Part shown: positions 1 to 6,363 of the stretch, one piece after another | How positions within the stretch are numbered: position 1 is the stretch's first letter | Layout of the letters: every line of letters begins with the position of its first letter | Assembly (NCBI GenBank): GCA_046727955.1 | Contig: JBKPDO010000381.1 | Location: 1-13,664, forward strand | From: DASVXQ01 sp046727955 | GTDB lineage: Bacteria > Actinomycetota > CALGFH01 | Length of the DNA stretch: 13,664 nt | Direction of reading: 5' to 3' | The notes under the pieces: model-generated | What the model saw: only the letters and a program-made list of their open reading frames with translations | The model's database searches: none | What the model was told of the DNA's origin: nothing | Position numbers and translations under genes: made by a program

Positions 1-63
1 GACCAGTACCAGCGCCGGACCGACCGGCTGATCCCGGTGGTGATCCTCGAGCGCGCGGCGTGA
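1..63 (+). CDS. C-terminal end of a probable deazaflavin (F420)-dependent nitroreductase-family protein (partial)
   Basis: Frame 1 is open from the first base and ends with TGA at 61-63, giving 20 residues ending RRTDRLIPVVILERAA. The pattern 'YQ-R-TDR-IPVV-LE' is how many actinobacterial deazaflavin-dependent (Ddn-type) oxidoreductases end; there it forms the last strand of the split beta-barrel. Those enzymes use reduced coenzyme F420 or FMN. The cofactor-binding part lies outside the window, so the assignment rests on this short tail alone. It points towards the DHFR-like gene, whose 3' end faces it 186 bases away. A different split-barrel flavin protein is possible. Confidence 0.55.
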   Translation, partial: DQYQRRTDRLIPVVILERAA

Positions 64-249
64 TGACGCCGTGCCTCCCCTCCTGTGGCGCCTGGCGCAC
101 GCGAGCCGGACTCCACCGCGGGTGACGTACGTGCTGCACGAAAACCGGCACCGGCCGCGCCAGGCATGCAGGCCCTCTTCGCCGACCTCGGCATCACCAC
201 CAGCGCCGCGGCATAGACAACCTTTTGTCGATCCGGACTCCGCAAGCGC
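64..249. other. Intergenic stretch between two convergent 3' ends; nothing firm
   Basis: The 186 bases between the nitroreductase tail and the DHFR-like gene have no supported gene. A short open stretch, ATG at about 165 to TAG at 214-216, encodes MQALFADLGITTSAAA with coding-like codon use and may be the end of a lost gene. I cannot assign it. No convincing stem followed by a T-run was seen. Confidence 0.3.
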
Positions 250-843
250 CTAGTTGGAGCTGGACGCCTTCGCTTCCTCGCCCGAGGGCTGGTAGATGAG
301 GATGGCGACGCCGTCACCGATCGTCTTGGAGTCCGTGAGCCGCAGGCGCTTCTTGTCGCTGGTGTCGCCGAACAGGCGCTTGCCGGTCCCAAGGACGACC
401 GGGAAGACCATCAGGCGCAACTCGTCGACGAGGTCGTGCTCGACTAGCGTTTGCACGAGCTGGGCGCTGCCGTGGACGACGATGTCCCCATCCAGTCTCT
501 GCCGCAGCTTCGAGACCTCCTCCACCACGTCGCCGTGGAGCACCGTCGAGTTGTTCCACTCGGGCTCCTGGAGGGTCGAGGAGACGACGTACTTGGGCAT
601 GCTGTTGAACTTGTCGGCGAACTCGCCTTCCATGGATGGCCAGGATGCGGCAAAGCCCTCGTAGGTCACCCGCCCCAGCAGGAGTGCCTGGCTCTCGAGG
701 GTCTCGTCGAGCTTGAACTTGGCGCCATCCTCTCCTTGGTCGATCTCGAAGGTCCAACCTGCGTGCTGGGAGTCCTCGCCACCGCCCGGCGCCTGCATGA
801 CGCCGTCCAGCGACACGAACTCGGTTACGACGATCCTCCCCAT
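250..843 (-). CDS. Dihydrofolate reductase-family (RibD C-terminal domain) protein
   Basis: The product is 197 residues and spans one RibD_C/DHFR-like fold, the usual length for the stand-alone 'dihydrofolate reductase family protein' common in actinobacteria. Visible family marks: opening strand RIVVTEFVSLDGVMQAPGG (3-21), LLLGRVTYEGF (54-64), MPKYVVSSTL (82-91), the Rossmann-like DIVVHGSAQLVQTL (120-133), and DELRLMVFPVVLGTGKRLF (140-158). Family members bind NADPH. The substrate of this subfamily is generally unknown, and it should not be called a true folate DHFR. The ATG at 841-843 is preceded by a strong Shine-Dalgarno (AGAGGAGG, about 6 bases spacing), which fixes the start. It diverges from the ArsR-SRPBCC regulator across a 113-base gap with two operator-like repeats, so that regulator may control it. 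Confidence 0.9.
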   Translation of the reverse strand: MGRIVVTEFVSLDGVMQAPGGGEDSQHAGWTFEIDQGEDGAKFKLDETLESQALLLGRVTYEGFAASWPSMEGEFADKFNSMPKYVVSSTLQEPEWNNSTVLHGDVVEEVSKLRQRLDGDIVVHGSAQLVQTLVEHDLVDELRLMVFPVVLGTGKRLFGDTSDKKRLRLTDSKTIGDGVAILIYQPSGEEAKASSSN

Positions 844-894
844 TTGCTTCCTCCTCTTGCGTTGGCGCTTGCCGGTCCATCCGAGCGCCCGGTA

Positions 895-924
895 TCATTA
901 CCCTACCAGATAGTTGCTAAACAA
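895..924 (-). promoter_or_regulatory. Candidate promoter for the DHFR-like gene, overlapping the first operator copy
   Basis: On the minus strand a -35-like TTGTTT (plus 919-924) and a -10-like TAATGA (plus 895-900) are separated by 18 bases. The -35 box lies inside the first 16-bp operator copy, so a bound regulator would block polymerase. Read from sequence only. Confidence 0.4.
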
Positions 925-941
925 TATAGTTGCTAAACAAT
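910..941. promoter_or_regulatory. Two perfect tandem copies of a 16-bp imperfect palindrome: probable ArsR-family operator
   Basis: The 16-mer ATAGTTGCTAAACAAT occurs at 910-925 and again, base for base, at 926-941 with no spacer. Each copy is itself an imperfect palindrome, AT-n-GTT-n4-AAC-n-AT, the dyad form expected for a dimeric winged-helix repressor. The second copy ends 15 bases before the regulator's ATG at 957, and the first covers the candidate -35 of the divergent gene. ArsR-family regulators commonly bind such sites in their own promoter. That this protein binds here is inferred from position and symmetry. Confidence 0.7.
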
Positions 942-956
942 GTGGTTGGATAGAAG

Positions 957-1760
957 ATGGCAGTCGACCAGTTGACGAGAACCTTCGCGGCCCTCGCCGA
1001 CCCCACCCGCCGCGCGATCCTCGGGCGTCTGGCGCAGGGTGAGGCCACGGTGAACGAGCTGGCCGAGCCGTTCCCGATCAGCGTGCAGGCGGTCTCCAAG
1101 CACCTTAAGGTGCTCGAGCACGCCGGGCTGATCACGCGGGGTCGCACCGCCCAGCTTCGGCCCTCGCGGCTGCAGGCCGCGCCGCTCAAGGACGCCGCCG
1201 ACTGGCTCGAGGAGTACCGTGCCTTCTGGGAAGGCAGCTTCGACCGCCTCGACGCGCGCCTGCAAGCGACCGAGAAGGGTCCGCCAATGGCCGAGGCACC
1301 GACTCCCGGCGCCGCGGCCGAGGGGATCACGATCACCCGCGTGTTCAACGCGCCGCGCGAGCGTGTATGGAAGGAGTGGACCGAGCCCGAGCGCTTTGCG
1401 GACTGGTTTGGCGGCAGCGAGGCCGAGGTGCCCGTGTCCGCGGTCTCGATGGACGTCAGGGAGGGTGGCGCGTGGCGGGCGACGATGTTCGCCGGCCCTG
1501 GCCGCCGCAAGATCCACAAGATCCAATGGAAGGGCGCGTACCTCGAGGTGGTCGCGCCGGAACGGCTGGTTTTCACTCTCTCCGACCAGCCCGGCGACGA
1601 GTACGAGCTGGTGATCGTCGTCCTCACCGACCTGGGCGACGGCCGCACCGAGATGCGCTTCCAGCAGCGCGGACGCCTGTCGGCCAAGCAGTACGAGCGC
1701 GCCGGGCAAGGGTGGTCCTCCTTCTTCGATCGCATGGCAGAGCACCTGACCCACGCCTGA
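957..1760 (+). CDS. ArsR-family winged-helix regulator fused to an SRPBCC (AHSA1-like) domain
   Basis: The protein has 267 residues. Residues 5-95 are an ArsR-type winged helix: LADPTRRAILGRLAQGEATVNEL opens the fold, and the recognition helix lies at about 42-53 (SVQAVSKHLKVL). No CxC metal site is visible, so it is not a classical arsenic sensor. After a linker (96-121), residues 122-264 match the AHSA1/SRPBCC helix-grip fold (ITITRVFNAPRERVWKEWTEPERFADWFG). SRPBCC domains bind hydrophobic ligands in a cavity, so ligand control of DNA binding is plausible but not shown. ArsR and SRPBCC proteins are more often separate adjacent genes; here they are joined. Internal codon Met111 (1287-1289) is preceded by GAGAAGGG at 1272-1279 and could start a free SRPBCC product. 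The upstream Shine-Dalgarno is weak. Confidence 0.9.
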   Translation: MAVDQLTRTFAALADPTRRAILGRLAQGEATVNELAEPFPISVQAVSKHLKVLEHAGLITRGRTAQLRPSRLQAAPLKDAADWLEEYRAFWEGSFDRLDARLQATEKGPPMAEAPTPGAAAEGITITRVFNAPRERVWKEWTEPERFADWFGGSEAEVPVSAVSMDVREGGAWRATMFAGPGRRKIHKIQWKGAYLEVVAPERLVFTLSDQPGDEYELVIVVLTDLGDGRTEMRFQQRGRLSAKQYERAGQGWSSFFDRMAEHLTHA

Positions 1761-1791
1761 CCCGCGGTGCGTCCGCCTGTCGCGCGCCCAT

Positions 1792-1808
1792 GGGCCACGC
1801 TGCGGCCC
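1792..1808. terminator. Weak hairpin between convergent genes
   Basis: A GGGCC stem (1792-1796), 7-base loop and GGCCC (1804-1808) lie 31 bases after the ArsR-SRPBCC stop, in the 173-base gap before the 3' end of the HxlR gene. There is no T-run, so terminator function is only a possibility. Confidence 0.2.
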
Positions 1809-1933
1809 GGCGTCGCCGTCAGGCGAGCAGGTCGGGCGGCGGTTCCGTGGTCGAGAGATTCGAGGCGGACGAGCCCAAGTCGGCGGTGCTCAAGCCACCG
1901 TCGACACGGCAAAGGCCATCCCCACGAACAGGA

Positions 1934-2392
1934 TCAGCTGCCCTTGAGCGCGCCCGGCCCGGGGCGTGGCTCGACCTGGTGGGGGCCGAGTTCCTGGCCG
2001 CAGCGCTCGCACACCCGGCGGTCGGTCACCGCGCCTCCACAGCCCCGGTGGACAAACACCAACGGCGGGCGTCCGCCCATGACGTGGCGGTCCCCCCACG
2101 CCATCAGGGCCGCAATGACCGGGAACAGGTCCAGGCCCTTCTGGGTCAGCCGGTACTCGTAGCGGTCGGGGCGCTGCTGGTAGCGGACCCGCTCCAGGAT
2201 CTGCTCGTCGACTAGTCGGTTGAGCCGGTCGGTGAGCACGGTTCGTGCCAGGCCGATCCTGGCCAGGAAGTCGTCGAAGCGGCTGGTGCCCTGGAAGGCC
2301 TCGCGGACGACCAGCAGTGTCCATCGGTCGCCGACGACTTCGAGGGTGCCGGCGATCGAGCAGTGCTGGCCGGTGTAGGTCCTTGGGAGCAT
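1934..2392 (-). CDS. HxlR-family winged-helix transcriptional regulator
   Basis: The product has 152 residues with the HxlR core: the conserved Cys11 in CSIAGTLEVVGDRWTLLVVRE (11-31), the recognition region SRFDDFLARIGLARTVLTDRLNRLV (37-61), and the wing YQQRPDRYEYRLTQKGLDLFPVI (71-93). HxlR proteins are dimeric repressors or activators; several sense electrophiles or oxidants through the N-terminal cysteine. After the HTH comes a small Cys-rich tail (His115, Cys118, Cys128, Cys131; CxxCG type) that resembles a zinc ribbon and is seen in a subset of the family. The start at 2390-2392 gives the usual family N-terminus. It diverges from the DHA2 exporter with 117 bases between start codons, an arrangement typical of a local regulator of that exporter. 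Confidence 0.92.
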   Translation of the reverse strand: MLPRTYTGQHCSIAGTLEVVGDRWTLLVVREAFQGTSRFDDFLARIGLARTVLTDRLNRLVDEQILERVRYQQRPDRYEYRLTQKGLDLFPVIAALMAWGDRHVMGGRPPLVFVHRGCGGAVTDRRVCERCGQELGPHQVEPRPGPGALKGS

Positions 2393-2415
2393 GCGCCCAG
2401 TCTACCAGGGGTGGG

Positions 2416-2444
2416 TTGCGTGACGACACCAACTTAGGTAGCAT
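2416..2444 (+). promoter_or_regulatory. Candidate promoter of the DHA2 exporter
   Basis: TTGCGT (2416-2421) and TAGCAT (2439-2444) are separated by exactly 17 bases. The -10 matches TATAAT at four of six positions including the key T, A and final T; the -35 keeps TTG. The predicted start falls near 2451, leaving a leader of roughly 60 bases with a Shine-Dalgarno before 2510. Confidence 0.45.
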
Positions 2445-2455
2445 CACGCTACTAA
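2434..2455. promoter_or_regulatory. Inverted repeat over the exporter -10: candidate HxlR operator
   Basis: TTAGGTAGC (2434-2442) and GCTACTAA (2448-2455) form an inverted repeat around ATCAC, with a perfect GTAGC/GCTAC core and one extra G in the left arm. It covers the predicted -10 at 2439-2444, so binding would block exporter transcription. Assignment to the divergent HxlR protein is inferred from position and symmetry. Confidence 0.5.
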
Positions 2456-2509
2456 CGAGCACTGGTCGCGCCGCAGCGAGAAGGACGAGGGCGCCGACGT
2501 GAAGGAGCC

Positions 2510-4165
2510 ATGCCAGTGAACCGCTCCGATGACCGCTCCGATGACCGCGGCTCCACGAGTTCCACACTCGTTAGACACCGGGGGGTGATCCTGGCCGGGC
2601 TGTGCCTGGCGGCGTTCATCATCAGCCTGGACATCACCATCGTGAACGTGGCGCTGCCCGCGCTGGTGCGCCAGCTCGGCGCCACCACCACCGACCTGCA
2701 GTGGGTGGTGGACGCCTACAACCTGGTGTTCGCCGCGCTGGTGCTGGTCGGCGGGAGCCTGTCGGACCGGCTGGGCCGCAAGGGCCTGCTCCTGGCCGGC
2801 CTGGGAGTCTTCACCGCCGCCAGCCTGGCCGGCTCGTTCGCCACGTCCGCCAACCAGCTGATCGCGGCGCGGGCGGTGATGGGACTGGGGGCGGCGATAC
2901 TGTTCCCGTCCACGCTGTCGCTTTTGACCAACGTGTTCACCCAGCGGCGTGAGCGGGCCATCGCCATCGGCCTGTGGGGCGCCACCGCCGGGGTCGGGAT
3001 CGCCACCGGCCCGATCGTCGGGGGCTGGCTGCTGGAGCACTTCTGGTGGGGCAGCATCTTCCTGTTCATGGCGCCGGTCGCGGCCGTGGTCGCCGTCGTG
3101 ATCGCGTGGGCGGTGCCCACCTCCCGCGACCCGCACATCCCGCCGGTCGACTGGCGCGGTCTGGTGCTGTCAGCGGCCGGGATGGGCCTGCTGGTGCTCG
3201 GGGTCATCCAGGCACCCAGCTGGGGCTGGGGCTCGGCAACCACCATCAGCGTGCTGGTGGGGGGCGCCGCCGTGCTGGCCGCCTTCGTGGCCGCCGAGGG
3301 CCGCACCGCCCACCCGATGGTGGACGTCGCGCTGTTCCGCAACCCGCGTTTCACCGCCGCCAGCGCCTCGGTGGCGATCGCGTTCTTCGCCCTGAACGGG
3401 TTCATCTTCCTGATGACCCAGTACTTCCAGGTCGTCAAGGGCTACGGCCCGCTCAGCACGGGGGTCCGCCTGCTGCCGGTGGCCGGGTCGGTGGCGGTGG
3501 CCTCGGTCGTCGGCACCAGGCTGGCCGTGCGGATCGGCAACAAGATCATCGTCGGCGCGGGGCTGGTGTTCTACTGCGCGGCGCTGCTGTGGACCGCCAC
3601 GGTGTCCCAGGCGACTTCCTACGGCCTGCTGGCGGTGGTGGGTGTGGTGCTCGGCATCGGCATGGGGCTGACGCAGGCGCCGGCCACCGAGGCCATCATG
3701 GGCGCCGTCGCCAAGGAGAAGGCCGGCGTCGCGTCGGCCGTCAACGGCTCGACCAGGCTGTTTGGCGGCACGCTCGGGGTCGCGGTGGTCGGCAGCGTGG
3801 CGGCGTCGCTGTACGCCAACCGGCTGCTGGCGACGCTGCCGCCGCGGCTTCCGGCGGGGGCTGTCGCCGCCGCCAAGGGATCGGTGGGCGGCGCCGCCGT
3901 CGCCGCCCAACAGCTCAGCCAGGCTGGGCTGGGTGGCATCGCGCAGCGCCTGAACGACGCCGCGGTCCTGGCGTTCATGCACAGCTTCGCTGGTGGCTGC
4001 CTGGTCGCCGCCGGCGTCGCCGCGGCTGGCGCCCTGGTGGTGTTCTTCCTGCTCCCCGCCCGGCCCCGCACCCACCCCGACGAAATCCGCCCACCCGCGG
4101 ACAGCGAGCTTCAGCCGGCCATCGCCGCCGAACGCGGCGACACCGCCGGGATCAGAACGCCCTGA
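2510..4165 (+). CDS. DHA2-family (EmrB/QacA type) MFS drug:proton antiporter
   Basis: The 551-residue protein has the length and hydrophobicity of a 14-helix DHA2 transporter of the cytoplasmic membrane. Family motifs: LDITIVNVALP in the first helix (40-50), QWVVDAYNLVFAALVL (64-79), motif A GGSLSDRLGRK in the loop after helix 2 (81-91), and the helix-5 region GATAGVGIATGPIVGGWLLE. Proteins of this family export antibiotics, dyes or other lipophilic compounds in exchange for protons; the substrate cannot be read from sequence. The ATG at 2510 follows GAAGGAG at good spacing. The N-terminus carries a 12-bp tandem duplication (2522-2545) giving the hydrophilic repeat RSDDRSDDR. The C-terminal tail is long, charged and not membrane-embedded. 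The divergent HxlR gene is its likely regulator. Confidence 0.95.
   Translation: MPVNRSDDRSDDRGSTSSTLVRHRGVILAGLCLAAFIISLDITIVNVALPALVRQLGATTTDLQWVVDAYNLVFAALVLVGGSLSDRLGRKGLLLAGLGVFTAASLAGSFATSANQLIAARAVMGLGAAILFPSTLSLLTNVFTQRRERAIAIGLWGATAGVGIATGPIVGGWLLEHFWWGSIFLFMAPVAAVVAVVIAWAVPTSRDPHIPPVDWRGLVLSAAGMGLLVLGVIQAPSWGWGSATTISVLVGGAAVLAAFVAAEGRTAHPMVDVALFRNPRFTAASASVAIAFFALNGFIFLMTQYFQVVKGYGPLSTGVRLLPVAGSVAVASVVGTRLAVRIGNKIIVGAGLVFYCAALLWTATVSQATSYGLLAVVGVVLGIGMGLTQAPATEAIMGAVAKEKAGVASAVNGSTRLFGGTLGVAVVGSVAASLYANRLLATLPPRLPAGAVAAAKGSVGGAAVAAQQLSQAGLGGIAQRLNDAAVLAFMHSFAGGCLVAAGVAAAGALVVFFLLPARPRTHPDEIRPPADSELQPAIAAERGDTAGIRTP
2522..2545 (+). repeat. 12-bp tandem duplication in the exporter N-terminus
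   Basis: CGCTCCGATGAC occurs twice in a row, in frame, duplicating four codons (RSDD) in the cytoplasmic N-terminal tail. It looks like a slippage product without functional meaning. Confidence 0.8.
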
Positions 4166-4191
4166 ACGGGCGCGCCGTGAACGGGGCGCAT

Positions 4192-4236
4192 GCTCGCCGG
4201 TCACCGCTGGCAGGCGAGCCCATCCCCGCCTCGGGG
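4192..4236. terminator. Hairpins between the convergent exporter and kinase genes
   Basis: The 135-base gap between the two 3' ends holds a perfect 7-bp stem GCTCGCC/GGCGAGC (4192-4198 with 4213-4219, 14-base loop) followed by a short CCCCG/CGGGG hairpin (4224-4228 with 4232-4236). Neither has a T-run, but both sit where a bidirectional terminator would be expected. Confidence 0.35.
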
Positions 4237-4300
4237 TGGCGGCGTCGCTGCAGGGCCAGCCGCTGCGGGCGGGTGGCAGGGTGATGCCCAGCGGGCTCCC

Positions 4301-5743
4301 TCACTGCTGGGCACGCTCGGTGAGGGGGAGCCGGACGATGAAGCGGGTATCGCCGGGCTGCGACTCCACGGTCAGGTCGCCTCCGTGGCGGCCGACCACG
4401 ATCCGGTAGGAGATGTCCAGCCCGAGCCCAGTCCCTTGGCCGACCGGCTTGGTGGTGAAGAACGGTTCGAAGATCCGCTGGCGTAGGTGCTCGGGGACCC
4501 CTGGCCCGGTGTCGCCGATCTCGACCCGCACCCGCTCGCCGTCCATGGCGGTGCGGACCGTGAGCCTACCGTGGCCATTCATGGCGTGGACGGCGTTGTC
4601 GATCAGGTTGGTCCAGACCTGGTTCAGCTCCCCGGCATAGACCGGGACCGGCGGCAGCGACCGGTCGTAGTCGGTGACGACCTCGACGTGCTCGAGCTTG
4701 CTGCCGAGCATGACCAGCGTGCTGTCGAGCCCGGTATGGATGTCGACCCGCTCGTGCGGCGCGCGGTCCATATTGGAGTACTGCTTGGCCGCGGCCACCA
4801 GCGACGAGATGCGCATGACCGAGTCGGTGATCTCGTTGACGAGCAGCTCGGTCTCCAGCGTGTAGGCCAGCCATCGCAGGGCACTCCCCAGCAGGGCAGG
4901 GCTCACCCCGGCGGCGAGCTTGTCCAGGAACTCGGGCGTGGTCCCGGCACCCACGAGGATCGGCGCCAGCTCCCATCCGCCCTCGACGCCGTGCTCGTCC
5001 AGCCAGTCGTTGATGGAATCCTCGCGTTCGGACTCCTGCACGGCGGTCAGCTTGGGCGCCTCCGAGACTGCCTGGACCGCTTCCTCCTGCACGTCGACCA
5101 GCAGCTCGAGCAGCTGCTTGTCCAGCTTGTCGTGCGCCAGCATAGCCAGCTTGTGACGCATGCCGGCCACCCGGTCCCGCAGCGCCGAGGTTGCCCGCAC
5201 CGCGGCGGCGGCAGGGTTGTTCAGCTCGTGAGTGAGCCCGGCCGACAGCGCGCCCAGCGCCAGCAGCTGCTGGCGCTGCCCGATAATGTGCTGGGAGCTG
5301 CGCATGCCCAGGAACAGGCCCTCCAGCAGGTGGATCGCTATCGGGAACCAGGTGCGCATCATCCAGGCGAAGTCCTCGCGGCGCAGCACGAAGAAGCGGG
5401 CGTCGCTGACCACCCGCACGCTGGCCGTATAGCCCTGCTCGTCCTCGTCGCGGACATGGGCGTAGGCCTGGGTGGCGCCGGCGTAGACGCCCACCTGGTC
5501 GGTGCGGACTATCTCCACGTCGTCCTGCCCGACCCGGCGGGTCATCGTGATGGCACCGGCGAGCAGGACGATGAACACCTCCGCCGGCGCGCCCTCCTCG
5601 ACGGCCGTGGCACCGCTTGGCAGCTCGACGACCCAGCCGTGCTCGGCGAGCCATTCGAGCTGGTCGTCGGAGAACCGCTCGAACAGGAACAGCCTCCGCA
5701 GTGCCGCAGCCGGGAGCCGCTGCGTGCCCTCGGTGATGGTCAT
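4301..5743 (-). CDS. Sensor histidine kinase with N-terminal cyclic-nucleotide-binding-type domain
   Basis: From ATG 5741-5743 the protein has 480 residues. Residues about 10-135 fit a cNMP-binding (Crp-like) beta-barrel (FERFSDDQLEWLAEHG, then LPSGATAVEEGAPAEVFIVLLAG). No transmembrane helix is apparent, so it should be cytoplasmic. The phosphoacceptor is His172 in THELNNPAAAAV. The ATPase has the N box NQVWTNLIDNAVHAM (374-388), G1 DTGPGVP (411-417), F box FEPFFTTK (425-432) and G2 GQGTGLGL (435-442), so all catalytic boxes are present. About 200 residues separate His172 from the N box, clearly longer than in a simple HisKA kinase; the extra part is helical and acidic. The ATG lies 4 bases after the stop of the SWIM gene, so the two are co-transcribed and probably translationally coupled. 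No response regulator is in the window. The actual cNMP-barrel ligand is unknown. An open reading extending upstream to 6178 is only the antisense-free overlap with the SWIM gene and is not used. Confidence 0.92.
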   Translation of the reverse strand: MTITEGTQRLPAAALRRLFLFERFSDDQLEWLAEHGWVVELPSGATAVEEGAPAEVFIVLLAGAITMTRRVGQDDVEIVRTDQVGVYAGATQAYAHVRDEDEQGYTASVRVVSDARFFVLRREDFAWMMRTWFPIAIHLLEGLFLGMRSSQHIIGQRQQLLALGALSAGLTHELNNPAAAAVRATSALRDRVAGMRHKLAMLAHDKLDKQLLELLVDVQEEAVQAVSEAPKLTAVQESEREDSINDWLDEHGVEGGWELAPILVGAGTTPEFLDKLAAGVSPALLGSALRWLAYTLETELLVNEITDSVMRISSLVAAAKQYSNMDRAPHERVDIHTGLDSTLVMLGSKLEHVEVVTDYDRSLPPVPVYAGELNQVWTNLIDNAVHAMNGHGRLTVRTAMDGERVRVEIGDTGPGVPEHLRQRIFEPFFTTKPVGQGTGLGLDISYRIVVGRHGGDLTVESQPGDTRFIVRLPLTERAQQ

Positions 5744-5747
5744 GGCG

Positions 5748-6236
5748 TCAGGCCGCCTCGGCCGCGTGCTGGAGTTGCTCGATGGCGTCCGACCTGGTGC
5801 CCTCGGCTCGGGCGCGTGTCTGGGTTTGACTCCGGATGGCGGTGGCGAGCAGCAGCCGGAGGCCGCGCACCTGGGCGCGCTCACGCAACCGCCAGCTGCC
5901 GTCCTGCCAGTGGGCGAGGCCTTCCCGCTCGAGCCGGCGACCGGCGAGTGCGGCGTGCTTGCAGGGTACCGGGAACGACGCCCGGTGGGTGCCTGAGAGA
6001 CAGGTGCAGCCGAGCAGCAGGGTGCCGTCGCGCACGCCGCGGATCCAGACGCGGTAGCTGCCCGGCTGGGAGTCGGACTTGACGAGGACCGAGCCGTCGG
6101 GCAGCACGCGAGCGTTGTGGCCGCCTTCGACGGCGCGAACCTCGGCGGCGAGCCCATACGCCGCGTGCCACGGCGCATCGCCGGCGCGCCGCCTCATGGT
6201 GGCGGAAGTGTCAGGAGCAATGAGTTCGTTCGTCAC
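5748..6236 (-). CDS. SWIM zinc-finger protein, first gene of the SWIM/kinase operon
   Basis: From GTG 6234-6236 the product is 162 residues. The SWIM pattern CxCx(n)CxH is complete: Cys77, Cys79, then Cys92 and His94 (GCTCLSG... PCKHAAL). Before it is the strand-rich stretch VLPDGSVLVKSDSQPGSYRVWIRG (44-67), typical of small bacterial SWIM proteins that carry 'GS-YRV' ahead of the finger. SWIM fingers bind zinc and are thought to mediate DNA or protein contacts; the role of this small class is not established. The C-terminus (110-162) is helical and Arg/Ala-rich. A TTG at 6270-6272 gives a longer reading (174 residues), but that codon is inside the predicted -35 box, so GTG 6236 is preferred; Met14 of this reading is another option. 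The kinase gene begins 4 bases downstream. Confidence 0.8.
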   Translation of the reverse strand: MTNELIAPDTSATMRRRAGDAPWHAAYGLAAEVRAVEGGHNARVLPDGSVLVKSDSQPGSYRVWIRGVRDGTLLLGCTCLSGTHRASFPVPCKHAALAGRRLEREGLAHWQDGSWRLRERAQVRGLRLLLATAIRSQTQTRARAEGTRSDAIEQLQHAAEAA

Positions 6237-6242
6237 GCCTTC

Positions 6243-6272
6243 ATTGTACGGCAATAATCCGGTCCCGACCAA
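6243..6272 (-). promoter_or_regulatory. Promoter of the SWIM/kinase operon, probably leaderless
   Basis: On the minus strand TTGGTC (plus 6267-6272) and TACAAT (plus 6243-6248) are 18 bases apart. The -10 matches TATAAT at five of six positions. Six bases (GAAGGC) follow the -10 and then the GTG at 6236, so transcription would begin at or within a base of the start codon. Leaderless mRNAs of this geometry are common in actinobacteria. Confidence 0.6.
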
Positions 6273-6313
6273 CGGAATGCCCAGGTCAGCGGGGGTATAG
6301 GGACGCTTCGCGC

Positions 6314-6335
6314 CTCCCGGGACCCGGCTCGGGAG
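6314..6335. repeat. Inverted repeat CTCCCG/CGGGAG
   Basis: CTCCCG (6314-6319) and CGGGAG (6330-6335) are perfect complements around a 10-base spacer, upstream of the SWIM/kinase promoter. It may be a hairpin or a chance GC-rich match. Confidence 0.35.
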
Positions 6336-6363
6336 AGGCCATGCGACCAGGGACCTACCAAGT

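Noticed and set aside
121..136. GGTGACGTACGTGCTG also occurs at 8761-8776, a possible dispersed repeat
   Set aside because: Only 16 bases, no shared flanks; at 8761 it is simply the codons VTYVL inside the channel gene.
1890..1933. Minus-strand hydrophobic stretch LILFVGMAFAVSTVA as the tail of a lost membrane protein
   Set aside because: Too short to support; no upstream coding continuation that is not the HxlR gene in another frame.
3170..4204. 344-residue antisense frame within the exporter gene
   Set aside because: Arg/His/Gln-rich shadow of the MFS coding strand.
4487..6082. 531-residue open frame antisense to the kinase and SWIM genes
   Set aside because: Shadow of the conserved kinase; no recognisable motif and no start signal.
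4301..6178. Extending the kinase to 625 residues using the longest open frame
   Set aside because: The extra 145 codons overlap the SWIM gene in another frame, are low-complexity, and the cNMP domain begins right after ATG 5743, which lies 4 bases past the SWIM stop.
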